A DNA stretch of 64,000 bases from Marseilla massiliensis (GCF_016899955.1 NZ_JACJJL010000001.1:62001-126000); one strand, 5' to 3'; counted from the first letter of the stretch, positions 8,783-17,338 are shown. Made by a program: numbers and translations. The notes: a model not told the origin generated them from the letters alone.

Positions 8783-10687
8783 ATGGAAAAATATTATGAT
8801 ATGCCCAAAGGTTGCAGGTATATGAGTGAAGACCCAAATCTTCTTACTTATTTGCAACAATTCAATAAGTTCATACTCAACAAGACCGTTACAGGCTGTG
8901 GAGGAACATCGTTGTTCTTAAATTCAAGTATCGACGTAGTAATAATATCCCCACGCTTGCAGGCGCTGAAGGACAAACACGAACAACATCCCGACACATT
9001 CCTGTTCCATTCACCCTATACCAACAACGGGAAAAGGGCGGATGACATAAAGAGGTTGATGTCGGAGTTGAACAATTACATAAGCTTTTGCGGAAGTACA
9101 CCGTTCACAAATAAGAAATACGCAAAGGTACTCGTAACACTTGATTCATGCGACAAGGTGATTGACGTGCTGAAAAAGAATGCTGCTATCAATAAATTCC
9201 TTTTCGTGGTTGACGAGTTCCAGTGCCTCATGGGTGATGCCACTTTCAAGGGAACAACAGACATGAACTTCCTCATCCGGATTGACAACGAGGCTAAAAA
9301 TATCTGCTACCTCTCAGCGACACCCATACAAGACATGTTCCTTGACTTTGTTCCACAATTTAAGGGCCTTCCGTACATAAAGCTCGAATGGGACCAAGCC
9401 GTGCTTGAAGAACCAAACGTCAGGGAGATACAGATGAAGAAGGACGAGAGCGCGGAGAAAATCTGTAGTAATATAATCCGTGACTTTAAGACTAACGGGT
9501 ATTTTGCGAGGAAAGTGGTAAACGGACAAGTTGTTTATTCAACAGAAGCCTGCATATTCCTTAATGAAGTACGGTCAATCATAAACATAATCGTGAAGAA
9601 CAACCTTAAGCCCGACGAGGTTACGATATTGTGCTCCGACGGAAAGGTATCAGGATTACCAAAGGGGTTCAAGGCAGGAGGGTTGTGCACAGACAAGTAC
9701 AATCCACTGAACAAGACATTCACGTTCTGCACCAAGGCATCGTTCGAGGGAGTTGATTTTTACTCTACAAACGCCATGACCTACGTATTCATAAATGCCG
9801 GGAAGGAGTGGCAGACCTTGGACATAATGCTCGACATACCGCAGATACTCGGTAGGCAAAGGCTCGACATAAACCCGTTCCGACACGATGCGGTCATATA
9901 TTACAAGACAAAACCGAACTGCCTTTCGGAACAAGAATTCAGGTTGCAACAAACGGCGATGGAACTTGAAACAGAACAATTCATCAACGGCTTCAACAAC
10001 GCTCCTGACTCGATGAAGGAAAGACTGATAAAATTAGTCCGTGACAGGGCAGACGACAAGAAGTTCATTGACGATTATGTCGACGTGTTGCAGGTAAACG
10101 GAAGGCAGACACTCGGGATAAACACTCTCGTACAGATGGCGATGTGGAACAAATGGCACCAGCGCAGCCACTATTACAACAATTCATGCCAGCTGATGGC
10201 AAGCATACAGTCGGCCATAGCGAAGAACGTAAACCGGAATGAAGTAAAGAACTTTGAGGCATGGTATTACTCGGCAAAAGATAATGACAGGCTCAAAGGC
10301 TATTCGGATTTTCGCAATACATATACAGAATACGATCCTTTCATCCTGCAAAACCCGTTCATCGACATACGTTATCACGATTGGTATGGTAAATTGGGCT
10401 ATGATAAACTTGCACGCCTTAACTTTGATGAACAGAAAGTTGAGCAGGAATACAACAGTTTTTGTAATCATGAGCCGATTGCACAGGAATGCAGAAACGT
10501 TTTCGAGACAGGCAGATTTTACACAAAAGCTGAAGTGAAAAGAATGCTCCAGAATATTTATGACAGTCTTGGCCTTATAGGAAGAAAGGCAAAATCAACG
10601 GAACTAGGGTCTTACCTTAATGCAAAGGAACGTATGATTACCGATGACGAAGGCAACAGGAAGGAAGGTTACGAGATACTGCCGTAA
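8783..10687 (+). CDS. SF2 helicase-like protein with a degenerate P-loop
   Basis: 634 residues. Helicase-type motifs are seen: TGCGGTS (37-43) in the Walker A position, VVDEFQ (about 142-147) as the DExx box, YLSATPIQD (176-184) as motif III, FEGVD near the middle, and QILGRQR (about 352-359) as motif VI. The Walker A lysine is absent, because the expected GKT/S reads GGTS, so normal ATP hydrolysis is in doubt. The C-terminal 220 residues are a helical domain I do not recognise. It lies between the primase-like gene and the RecA-like ATPase, so a role in element replication is inferred. Confidence 0.7.
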   Translation: MEKYYDMPKGCRYMSEDPNLLTYLQQFNKFILNKTVTGCGGTSLFLNSSIDVVIISPRLQALKDKHEQHPDTFLFHSPYTNNGKRADDIKRLMSELNNYISFCGSTPFTNKKYAKVLVTLDSCDKVIDVLKKNAAINKFLFVVDEFQCLMGDATFKGTTDMNFLIRIDNEAKNICYLSATPIQDMFLDFVPQFKGLPYIKLEWDQAVLEEPNVREIQMKKDESAEKICSNIIRDFKTNGYFARKVVNGQVVYSTEACIFLNEVRSIINIIVKNNLKPDEVTILCSDGKVSGLPKGFKAGGLCTDKYNPLNKTFTFCTKASFEGVDFYSTNAMTYVFINAGKEWQTLDIMLDIPQILGRQRLDINPFRHDAVIYYKTKPNCLSEQEFRLQQTAMELETEQFINGFNNAPDSMKERLIKLVRDRADDKKFIDDYVDVLQVNGRQTLGINTLVQMAMWNKWHQRSHYYNNSCQLMASIQSAIAKNVNRNEVKNFEAWYYSAKDNDRLKGYSDFRNTYTEYDPFILQNPFIDIRYHDWYGKLGYDKLARLNFDEQKVEQEYNSFCNHEPIAQECRNVFETGRFYTKAEVKRMLQNIYDSLGLIGRKAKSTELGSYLNAKERMITDDEGNRKEGYEILP

Positions 10688-11432
10688 TTTAACCGTGTTG
10701 TAAAAAGCCGTAAACCGCCTTGTAAAAGACCACATATTGCCCTCCGTTTGACCGCCTTTCATCGTGTAATCTGCCGTATATTGCAAAATCAGGGGTGTAA
10801 ACTACCAGTCTTATATAATCCATATATAATTTTATATCGGTAAAACACTGTATAACAATGCATTAAGTCGGGAAGTAAAGACAGATAACATTGACACTTG
10901 ACATCTGATTTACACCCCTCCTAATGACAGTTCACACCCCATGTTAGACAAGTCTACACCAACAAAAAAAAGGACACGAAAAAGCCACCCAATAGAGGGT
11001 GGCAATTATTTTTGTCCCTAATCAATCCATGTTGTCATTGTGCCTTTCACTGACTTTTTTATGTTAAGGAATACTTAGTAATCGGCAGCTATAGTAAGGG
11101 GAAGAAGCATCTAAAAAAATTGCCATAATAGGAATAACGTAACAGGTATAGGACTGGGTGATATGACAAGACACACCCACCCTTGATAATATATGTTATA
11201 TGTTAAAACACTGATTCCAAGATAGTTACGCCGTGACATTTTTACAATATGTTATTTTTTAGTGTAAAAATGGTTTTGCGATTGTCATAGTTGTAAATGA
11301 ATAAACGCATTGATTCTTCCGGTGCAAATTTCCGACCTTGGGATATTGGCGGTTATGGATTTAATACAAATCTTGTTTTCTCATTTTTTAATTTCCTGAA
11401 AAATGTGTTTCGTATAAAATCTTTTTATATAT
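10688..11432. other. Large non-coding region with repeats, candidate origin or transfer site
   Basis: No gene in 745 bases. It holds repeated GTGTAA/GTAAA words at 10690-10800, a 10-base inverted repeat GGGGTGTAAA (10792-10801) and TTTACACCCC (10909-10918), further ACACCCC-type words to 11180, a terminator (10984-11003), and a perfect inverted repeat CATTTTTACA (11237-11246) and TGTAAAAATG (11263-11272). The position between the helicase-like gene and the ATPase, and the density of repeats, suit an origin of replication or transfer, but there is no proof. Confidence 0.35.
10984..11003. terminator. Hairpin terminator
   Basis: GCCACCC and GGGTGGC form a 7-base-pair stem with a 6-base loop. The right side continues AATTATTTTTG and the left side is A-rich, so it could act in both directions. 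Confidence 0.5.
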
Positions 11433-11435
11433 TTG
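11428..11435 (+). promoter_or_regulatory. -7 promoter box of the ATPase gene
   Basis: TATATTTG matches TAnnTTTG, with a TTTC-type -33 element about 18 bases upstream. It lies 25 bases before the ATG at 11460 and overlaps an upstream TTG codon, which argues that the protein starts at 11460. Confidence 0.55.
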
Positions 11436-11459
11436 TGGCTGTTTTTAAAAATTAAAATT

Positions 11460-12812
11460 ATGACAGAAAAACTCATCACAGATATAGCACCAGTAGTAGT
11501 TGACAAAATGGACATAGGCAAGTTGTTCAGTAAAAAGGGAGCTGCTGTAATTGGAACATGCTTACTCTTATTATTAGGTGTTGACTACGTGTTAATGCTC
11601 ATCCGCACAAGTGGGGAAAAAGATGTTAAACGGCTTGAACATGAAAACAGAATGACCGAACAGGAAGCTGACCACAAAAACAGGATGGATGAAATACAGG
11701 CTAAAAAAGGAACCGTGCCAAATACAGAGAAAAAACTTAAGAATAATGATGCCGGATGTGACCTGGAAGAATATACGCCTGCCCAATGGGAAAACTTTGA
11801 CGATGCCGTGTACAAACATGAAGGAGGACATTCGGAAATGCTGTTCGGCAACTTCATCAAGAAAGGCGGCATACACCTGATTGGCGGTCCGAAAAGCTCA
11901 GGCAAGACGATTGTCGTGACTACCATAGCCGAGGGTATTTCCAGTGGCAAGGCTTGCAGCAGCTGGGTTGAAGGTAAAAAATGTACGTCAAGTGGTCAAG
12001 CGGGACAAAAAGTGTTTATATATGACCTCGAAATGGAGGAGGATGCACTGAAGGACCGTAACGGCAGGTGTGGGCATAAATTTCCCGGTGTAAAGCGGTG
12101 TAAAAACAATGCGTTTACCGTTAATACATGGCTCAAGGACGTAGGCTCCGTCATAGGCAATGAGGCTGAAGACATGACGGTAATCCTTGATAATGTCACA
12201 AGGTTAAATACCAATATGACCCAACCGGTTACGGCAAGAAAATTATTTGACGGCATAAAGAACTTGCAAAATAAAGCCAAGCAAAACGGTTTTGTGGTAA
12301 CATTCATTCTTGTCTGCCACTTGGGTAACGACAGGCAGCCATACACCCCCATAACGCTTAAGGATTTTGCCGTTGCGGACAGTCTTACGACAGGTATGGA
12401 TAGCATAACGGCCATTTCTCCTTCAAGAACAGGAAACGAGGTTCTCTTCAAGGTTATATGCTCACGACATGATTGCACCACTGACAAGGTCGCCGTCTTG
12501 GGTAAAGAAGAAAAGCCGTTCCTGCATGTTGAATTTCTCAGGTTTGACGACGAATGCAATGTCCTTCCACGAAAGAAAAGGCCTGTAAAGAAAACTGACA
12601 ATTCATGTAAATCGGGCGATATAGGTGTCAGGATGGTAAGTATCGTTACGTATGATGTTGCCGTTGAAATGTCAAAGGATAGAAGCGCGGGAATGACGTT
12701 GAAGGAAATTGTCAAGAAGTATCATGATCAAGGCATAGAAAGGCTAAAACATGAAACTCAGGTGTCACGAATATTGAAGAATTTGGCCGAGATTGAGAAT
12801 GCTGTAGACTGA
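11460..12812 (+). CDS. Membrane-anchored RecA-like (RepA-type) ATPase
   Basis: 450 residues from the ATG at 11460 (an upstream TTG in the promoter is unlikely). A transmembrane helix is visible at about residues 28-48, followed by a charged coiled-coil linker. The ATPase domain has Walker A GGPKSSGKT (142-150), a Walker B segment TVILDNVTRL, and a C-terminal winged-helix-like end (GMTLKEIVKKYHDQGIERL). Soluble relatives (RepA/KaiC-like) load or drive replicative helicases; a membrane anchor is unusual. It is read toward the integrase, with a shared terminator at 12823-12875. Confidence 0.7.
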   Translation: MTEKLITDIAPVVVDKMDIGKLFSKKGAAVIGTCLLLLLGVDYVLMLIRTSGEKDVKRLEHENRMTEQEADHKNRMDEIQAKKGTVPNTEKKLKNNDAGCDLEEYTPAQWENFDDAVYKHEGGHSEMLFGNFIKKGGIHLIGGPKSSGKTIVVTTIAEGISSGKACSSWVEGKKCTSSGQAGQKVFIYDLEMEEDALKDRNGRCGHKFPGVKRCKNNAFTVNTWLKDVGSVIGNEAEDMTVILDNVTRLNTNMTQPVTARKLFDGIKNLQNKAKQNGFVVTFILVCHLGNDRQPYTPITLKDFAVADSLTTGMDSITAISPSRTGNEVLFKVICSRHDCTTDKVAVLGKEEKPFLHVEFLRFDDECNVLPRKKRPVKKTDNSCKSGDIGVRMVSIVTYDVAVEMSKDRSAGMTLKEIVKKYHDQGIERLKHETQVSRILKNLAEIENAVD

Positions 12813-12822
12813 AATGAGTAAA

Positions 12823-12875
12823 GGAAGAGCCATACCATTGCAATGAAGAAGTAAGGATTGGACATGGCTCTTTCC
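12823..12875. terminator. Bidirectional hairpin between convergent genes
   Basis: GGAAGAGCCAT (12823-12833) pairs with ATGGCTCTTTCC (12864-12875), one base bulged. It lies between the 3' ends of the ATPase and the integrase. Confidence 0.55.
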
Positions 12876-12908
12876 TATAATAAACACAATAAACATATAA
12901 GATAGAGA

Positions 12909-14177
12909 CTACCTTCCGAACACATATTTTACGACCTTTGCGTTGGCCTTGTTCTCGTTAACGAAGTCGCGCTCAATGTAAATGTCTGTCACCCTCATCG
13001 ATTCATCTACGTGGTTGAGGGCTGCATGGACTGTGTACTTATCAATGCCGACTTTGTTCAAGGCTATTGTCGCCCATGAATGCCTCGCAGCGTAATATTC
13101 CAAGTCGTCTATACCGAGTTGTGAGCCGATTTCCTTCAGGCCGTAGTTGATTGCCTTGTTGAATGCCTTATGGTCGGCGTAGTAATGGTGGAAGTTGAAA
13201 AGTCGCTGGCCTGTCTTGTCCTTGTATTTCTCCATCAGTGGCAATATCAGCTTGGGGACAATGACTTCCATCCTTGCACTGTCCAATCGGCGGTCCTTTG
13301 TCTTGGTGCGGTTGTAGATTATCCTGCCATCCTTAAATTCAGTGGCATTGTACAGGTCGACGGAGTTCATGCCCATAAGACAGAAAGACATGATGAAACA
13401 ATCCTTTGCCAAATCATAACGGCAGGTGCTTTTATAACCTTTCACCTTGTTTTTATATGGCAGTTTCCAAATGCTTTTTATCATGTTCCGGTCCAATGCC
13501 CGTTTCCTTGTAGCTTCTTGTTTAGGAATTTTGAAATTATCAAAGGGTGAACCGGGTATCAGGATAAAGCCGCTATCATAGTCGTTATAAGCATTCTGCG
13601 CTTCCTTGTATAAATGCCTTATGCTACCGAGATAAAGCGACATCATCCTGTTTGACGGAATGCGTTTGCCTGTGGTTCTCATCCGTGCTATTCTCTCGTT
13701 CCTTCGTTGGTTAAGATAATCGGAATACTTTTTCAGGAATGCATGGTTGATTTCCGATATTGGCAGGTAATCCCTTTGCATGAACGAAACAAGCGAGTTA
13801 ATCACCGTAGCATAATTCTTGACGCCCTTGATTGCCGTGTTTTCAATCCATTTACGTGAGAAGGCGATGAAGTCAATATCCTGTTCTTTCCGCTCTTCAA
13901 ACCTCAACCTCTCGAAAATGTCATCCAACGAGTAACGGTTAAGGTCTATTTGCATGACGTTACACTTTTCCTGATAAGCCGCTACAAGTTTCCCAATCTC
14001 TTTGTAAACCGCAGTACCTTTCCTGAAATCACCCGTCTTTGTCAGTTCCTCGGGCTTTACGAACAGACTTGTAGACAGTCTTTTCACCTTCCTGTCCAAC
14101 GTAAATCTCAACTTTACATTGTACGTTCCGTCAACCTTCTGCTCTCCACTCTTAATTTCTGCCTTGATTGTCAGCAT
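12909..14177 (-). CDS. Tyrosine recombinase (integrase), Bacteroides type
   Basis: 422 residues with the usual layout: an arm-binding N-terminal domain (about 1-90), a SAM-like core-binding domain (100-200) and a catalytic domain. The Arg-II/His pair is seen in YYAARHSWATIA (about 365-366), the second His in ALNHVDESM and the nucleophile Tyr in VTDIYIERDF (about 400). The first catalytic Arg region reads SFCLMGMNSVDLY, with no Arg where many family members have RGM; CTnDOT-type integrases are known to deviate here too. It should cut and join DNA at the adjacent tRNA 3' end. Tandem 11-base repeats just upstream may be arm sites. Confidence 0.9.
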   Translation of the reverse strand: MLTIKAEIKSGEQKVDGTYNVKLRFTLDRKVKRLSTSLFVKPEELTKTGDFRKGTAVYKEIGKLVAAYQEKCNVMQIDLNRYSLDDIFERLRFEERKEQDIDFIAFSRKWIENTAIKGVKNYATVINSLVSFMQRDYLPISEINHAFLKKYSDYLNQRRNERIARMRTTGKRIPSNRMMSLYLGSIRHLYKEAQNAYNDYDSGFILIPGSPFDNFKIPKQEATRKRALDRNMIKSIWKLPYKNKVKGYKSTCRYDLAKDCFIMSFCLMGMNSVDLYNATEFKDGRIIYNRTKTKDRRLDSARMEVIVPKLILPLMEKYKDKTGQRLFNFHHYYADHKAFNKAINYGLKEIGSQLGIDDLEYYAARHSWATIALNKVGIDKYTVHAALNHVDESMRVTDIYIERDFVNENKANAKVVKYVFGR

Positions 14178-14191
14178 GTTACACGCATTTT

Positions 14192-14213
14192 AATTAGTCA
14201 ACAATTAGTCAAC
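14192..14213. repeat. Tandem 11-base repeat, candidate integrase arm sites
   Basis: AATTAGTCAAC occurs twice back to back (14192-14202 and 14203-14213), between the integrase start and the tRNA. Such direct repeats beside att sites often bind the integrase N-terminal domain; they could equally be in the integrase promoter. Confidence 0.4.
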
Positions 14214-14282
14214 AAACAACACAAATGGCATATAAAACGCTGATATTTTGAGCGGACGAAACATCAACCGAAACAAAAGAAA

Positions 14283-14319
14283 AAGTGCCAACTACCTGAA
14301 CTTCAAGTAATTAGCACTT
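14283..14319 (-). terminator. Strong terminator just downstream of the tRNA
   Basis: On the minus strand 14319-14302 pairs with 14300-14283: 18 pairs with four G-U, a tight loop, followed by TTTTT and then CTTTTG. It would end the tRNA transcript. As it lies beyond the tRNA 3' end it belongs to the element side, so the element brings a replacement terminator. Confidence 0.7.
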
Positions 14320-14328
14320 CCTTTTCGG

Positions 14329-14402
14329 TGGGCCATCCAGGGCTTGAACCTGGGACCTCCAGATTATGAGTCTGTTGCTCTAACCAACTGAGCTAAAAGC
14401 CC
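14329..14402 (-). tRNA. tRNA with anticodon CAT (elongator Met or Ile2)
   Basis: A full cloverleaf folds: acceptor GGGCTTT with ATGGCCC, D arm GCTC/GAGC, anticodon loop CTCATAA, T arm CCAGG TTCAAGC CCTGG, discriminator A, no encoded CCA. The anticodon CAT can be elongator Met or, after lysidine modification, Ile; the D-loop and the lack of initiator features argue against initiator Met. Two unpaired positions occur, U6-U67 in the acceptor stem and A27-G43 at the top of the anticodon stem, both joining the 5' and 3' halves. It is the integration target of the element to its left. Confidence 0.9.
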
Positions 14403-14432
14403 GGTGAAACAGATTAGCTCTGATTTCGGATG

Positions 14433-14440
14433 CAAAGGTA
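14433..14440 (-). promoter_or_regulatory. -7 box of the tRNA promoter
   Basis: Minus strand TACCTTTGC, a perfect TAnnTTTG box about 30 bases upstream of the mature tRNA 5' end. Confidence 0.6.
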
Positions 14441-14526
14441 CACTTAATAAATCAAATAACCAAATGTTTTTTGCAAAAAGTTTTAAAATATGATGCCTTT
14501 ATATTAGGTGTATGGCCTTTTTTAAC

Positions 14527-14534
14527 TAACTTTG
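14527..14534 (+). promoter_or_regulatory. -7 box of the P-ATPase gene
   Basis: TAACTTTGC matches the consensus. Transcription would start near 14541, leaving a leader of about 210 bases before the ATPase. Confidence 0.5.
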
Positions 14535-14540
14535 CCCATC

Positions 14541-14752
14541 ATTTGGCCGTTTGCGGGCCGGCGGCGGCCTTGTCGGCCGGGCCGACAAAGCGCCGCGGCG
14601 GGCATGCAGGAACGTTGCGGCGGGCATGTACGATTGATGCCTATGCCTGTCGGCGGCGGTTGCCGCCGGGTTGCGGCGCTGTCGGGCGCGGCCGTTGCGG
14701 GCGTGGCCGCCGCATGATAAGAAAAAAGAAACCAAACACTCAATATCAATAA
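14541..14752 (+). other. Very GC-rich leader before the P-ATPase
   Basis: The 14545-14715 stretch is dominated by GGCGG/CCGCC words, with GCGGCGGGCATG repeated twice. It could fold strongly as RNA. Several frames are open only because of the base composition; none looks like a protein. No known riboswitch recognised. Confidence 0.4.
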
Positions 14753-17338
14753 ATGGAAAAAGAAAGTATCACGGAAAACGTCAGGCGCGGGCTATCGTCG
14801 GCACAGGCCGAGGAGAGCCGCCGCGCGCATGGTGAGAACGTTCTCACGCCTCCCAAGCGCACACCGCTGTGGAAGCTCTACCTGGAGAAATACAACGACC
14901 CCATCATCAAGGTGCTGCTCGTGGCCGCGGCCGTGTCGCTGGCCCTGGCCATCATCGAGAACGAGTTTGTAGAGGTGATAGGCATCTTCCTGGCCATCTT
15001 CCTGGCCACCACCATCGGCTTTTACTTTGAGCGCGACGCCGCCAAGAAGTTCGACGTGCTCACGGCCATCGGCGAGGAGTCGCCGGTGAAGGTGTTGCGC
15101 GACGGCAAGGTGCAGGAGGTTGGCCGTCGCGAGGTTGTGGTGGGCGACGTGGTGTTGCTCGGCGTGGGCGACGAGGTGCCGGCCGACGGCACCCTGTTCG
15201 AGGCCACCGACCTTCAGATTGACGAGTCGGCGCTGACGGGCGAGCCCATCATCTCGAAGTTTACCGACGTGCGCAACGACGGCGCCACCTACCCTTCCAA
15301 CATGGCCCTGCGCTCAACGATGGTGATGAACGGCAGCGGGCGCATGGTGGTCACGGCCGTTGGCGACGCCACGGAGATTGGCAAGGTGGCCCGCAAGTCG
15401 ACGGAGATGACGTCGGTGAAGACGCCGCTTAACATGCAGCTCGACCGGCTGGCCAAGCTCATCAGCAAGGTGGGCACGGGCGTGGCCGTGGCTGCCTTTG
15501 TAATATTCCTGGGCCACGACATCATGACCAACAGCCTGTGGCACACCGACGACTACCTGCGCATGGCCGAGACCGTGCTGCGCTATTTCATGGTGTCTGT
15601 AACGCTCATTGTCATGGCCGTGCCCGAGGGCCTGCCCATGGCCGTCACGCTGGCCCTGGCGCTAAACATGAGGCGCATGCTCAAGAGCAACAACCTGGTG
15701 CGCAAGCTGCATGCCTGCGAGACGATGGGGGCCGTGACCGTGATTTGCACCGACAAGACGGGCACGCTCACGCAGAACAAGATGCAGGTGCAGGAGATGT
15801 GGGCCGAGGGTGCCGACGCCGGCCTGCTGCGCGCTGCCATCGCCGCCAACTCGACGGCCGAGCTCGACGGCGACAAGCCCATAGGCAACCCCACGGAGGG
15901 CGCTCTGCTGCTGTGGATGCACCGCGAGGGCCACGACTACCGCCGGCTGCGCTCTGAAAACGGCGTGGTGTGGCAGCTGCCGTTCTCTACCGAGCGCAAG
16001 TATATGGCCACCATCGCCGAGGTGCAGGGCCGCCGCTACCTGTTCATGAAGGGTGCCCCCGAGATTGTGGCCCGCTACTGCGACATGGGCGAGGCCGACC
16101 GCGCCGCCCTCCGCGAGCGGCTGCTGGGCTACCAGAACAAGGCCATGCGCACGCTGGCCTTCGCCTGCAAGCCCCTTGGCGCCTCTGTCGACAAGGTAGA
16201 GCTCTCGCCGGCAGACGCCCACCTGGCGCTGCAGGGCGTGGCTGCCATCAGCGACCCGCTGCGCACCGAGGTGCCCGACGCCGTGCGCCAGTGCCGCAAG
16301 GCCGGAATAGACGTGAAGATTGTCACCGGCGACACGTCGGCCACGGCCATCGAGATTGCGCGCCAGATAGGCGCGTGGGACGACGCCACGCCGGCCGAGG
16401 CGCAGATAACGGGCCCCGAGTTTGAGGCCCTGGGCGACGACGAGGCCTACGAGCGCGCCCATGTGCTGCGGGTGATGAGCCGGGCCAGGCCTACCGACAA
16501 GCAACGGCTGGTCAACCTGCTGCAGAAGCGCGGCGAGGTGGTGGCTGTAACGGGCGACGGCACCAACGACGCCCCGGCGCTCAACCACGCCCACGTGGGC
16601 CTGTCGCTCGGCTCGGGCACGAGCGTGGCCAAGAACGCCAGCGACATGACTCTCATCGACGACTCCTTCGGCAGCATCGTGCGCGCCGTCGAGTGGGGCC
16701 GCTCGCTGTACAAGAACATACAGCGGTTCATCTTCTTCCAGCTCGTGGTCAACGTCACGGCGCTGCTGCTCGTGCTCGGAGGCTCCATTGCCGGCACCGA
16801 GCTGCCGCTGACAATCACCCAGATACTGTGGGTCAACCTCATCATGGACACCTTCGCCGCCATGGCGCTGGCATCGCTGCCGCCGTCGCACGAGGTGATG
16901 GACGAGAAGCCCCGCAAGCAGTCCGACTTCATCATCAACCCCCACATGGCGTGGGCCATCTGCTCTGTGGGCATACTGTTCTTCGCCGCCCTGCTCGGCA
17001 TGCTGGTATGGTTCAACGGCCGGGGCGAGGTCACCGTAGGCCAGCTCACGGTGTTCTTCACCGTGTTTGTCATGCTGCAGTGGTGGAACCTGTTCAACGC
17101 CAAGTCGCTCGGCTCGAGCCACTCGGCCTTCCACGGTTTCTTTGAAGACAAAGGGCTCATGATAGTGCTGCTCATCATACTCGTGGGCCAGTGGGTCATT
17201 GTGACATACGGCGGCAGAATGTTCCGCACCGAGCCGCTCACGGCCGAGACATGGGGATGGATCATACTGTGCACCTCGCCCGTGATGATCATTGGCGAGC
17301 TGATGCGCGCCGTGTCACGACTGAAGCACAGGCCATGA
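14753..17338 (+). CDS. P-type cation-transporting ATPase, calcium type
   Basis: 861 residues. Order of parts: N-terminal cation-ATPase domain, actuator domain with DESALTGEP, membrane helices with VPEGLPMAV (the ion-binding helix 4 motif of type II pumps), phosphorylation site DKTGTLT (Asp at about 334), nucleotide domain with MKGAPE, KIVTGDTSATA and the hinge GDGTNDAPAL, then C-terminal helices. The sequence suits calcium-exporting PMCA/SERCA-like pumps in the inner membrane; the exact ion is inferred. Its stop overlaps the ribF start (ATGA), so the two are translationally coupled although their functions are unrelated. Confidence 0.9.
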   Translation: MEKESITENVRRGLSSAQAEESRRAHGENVLTPPKRTPLWKLYLEKYNDPIIKVLLVAAAVSLALAIIENEFVEVIGIFLAIFLATTIGFYFERDAAKKFDVLTAIGEESPVKVLRDGKVQEVGRREVVVGDVVLLGVGDEVPADGTLFEATDLQIDESALTGEPIISKFTDVRNDGATYPSNMALRSTMVMNGSGRMVVTAVGDATEIGKVARKSTEMTSVKTPLNMQLDRLAKLISKVGTGVAVAAFVIFLGHDIMTNSLWHTDDYLRMAETVLRYFMVSVTLIVMAVPEGLPMAVTLALALNMRRMLKSNNLVRKLHACETMGAVTVICTDKTGTLTQNKMQVQEMWAEGADAGLLRAAIAANSTAELDGDKPIGNPTEGALLLWMHREGHDYRRLRSENGVVWQLPFSTERKYMATIAEVQGRRYLFMKGAPEIVARYCDMGEADRAALRERLLGYQNKAMRTLAFACKPLGASVDKVELSPADAHLALQGVAAISDPLRTEVPDAVRQCRKAGIDVKIVTGDTSATAIEIARQIGAWDDATPAEAQITGPEFEALGDDEAYERAHVLRVMSRARPTDKQRLVNLLQKRGEVVAVTGDGTNDAPALNHAHVGLSLGSGTSVAKNASDMTLIDDSFGSIVRAVEWGRSLYKNIQRFIFFQLVVNVTALLLVLGGSIAGTELPLTITQILWVNLIMDTFAAMALASLPPSHEVMDEKPRKQSDFIINPHMAWAICSVGILFFAALLGMLVWFNGRGEVTVGQLTVFFTVFVMLQWWNLFNAKSLGSSHSAFHGFFEDKGLMIVLLIILVGQWVIVTYGGRMFRTEPLTAETWGWIILCTSPVMIIGELMRAVSRLKHRP

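Larger units (their letters stand above)
1..14329. mobile_element. Integrated mobile element (right part), inserted at tRNA-CAT
   Basis: The DNA left of the tRNA is visibly AT-rich, while everything right of it is GC-rich core sequence. A Bacteroides-type tyrosine recombinase (12909-14177) lies directly against the 3' end of the tRNA, which is the normal geometry for elements that integrate into tRNA 3' ends. The cargo includes replication-type proteins (VirE-N/primase-like, SF2 helicase-like, RecA-like ATPase) and many small unknown genes. No relaxase, type IV secretion or phage structural gene is visible, so it may be mobilisable, satellite-like or only partly shown. I found no second copy of the tRNA 3' end in the first 5 kb, so the left boundary is unknown and may lie outside the window; genes left of about 5 kb may or may not belong to it. 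Confidence 0.75.

Noticed and set aside
8403..8837. 144-residue minus-strand protein
   Set aside because: It lies over the tandem duplication and the start of the helicase-like gene, and its composition is that of shadow AT-rich sequence.
14329..14402. Initiator tRNA-Met
   Set aside because: Position 1 pairs with 72 (G-C) and the anticodon stem lacks the three G-C pairs of an initiator.
14471..14752. Short proteins in the GC-rich leader
   Set aside because: Low-complexity Arg/Gly/Ala sequences in several frames, no motif; a product of base composition.
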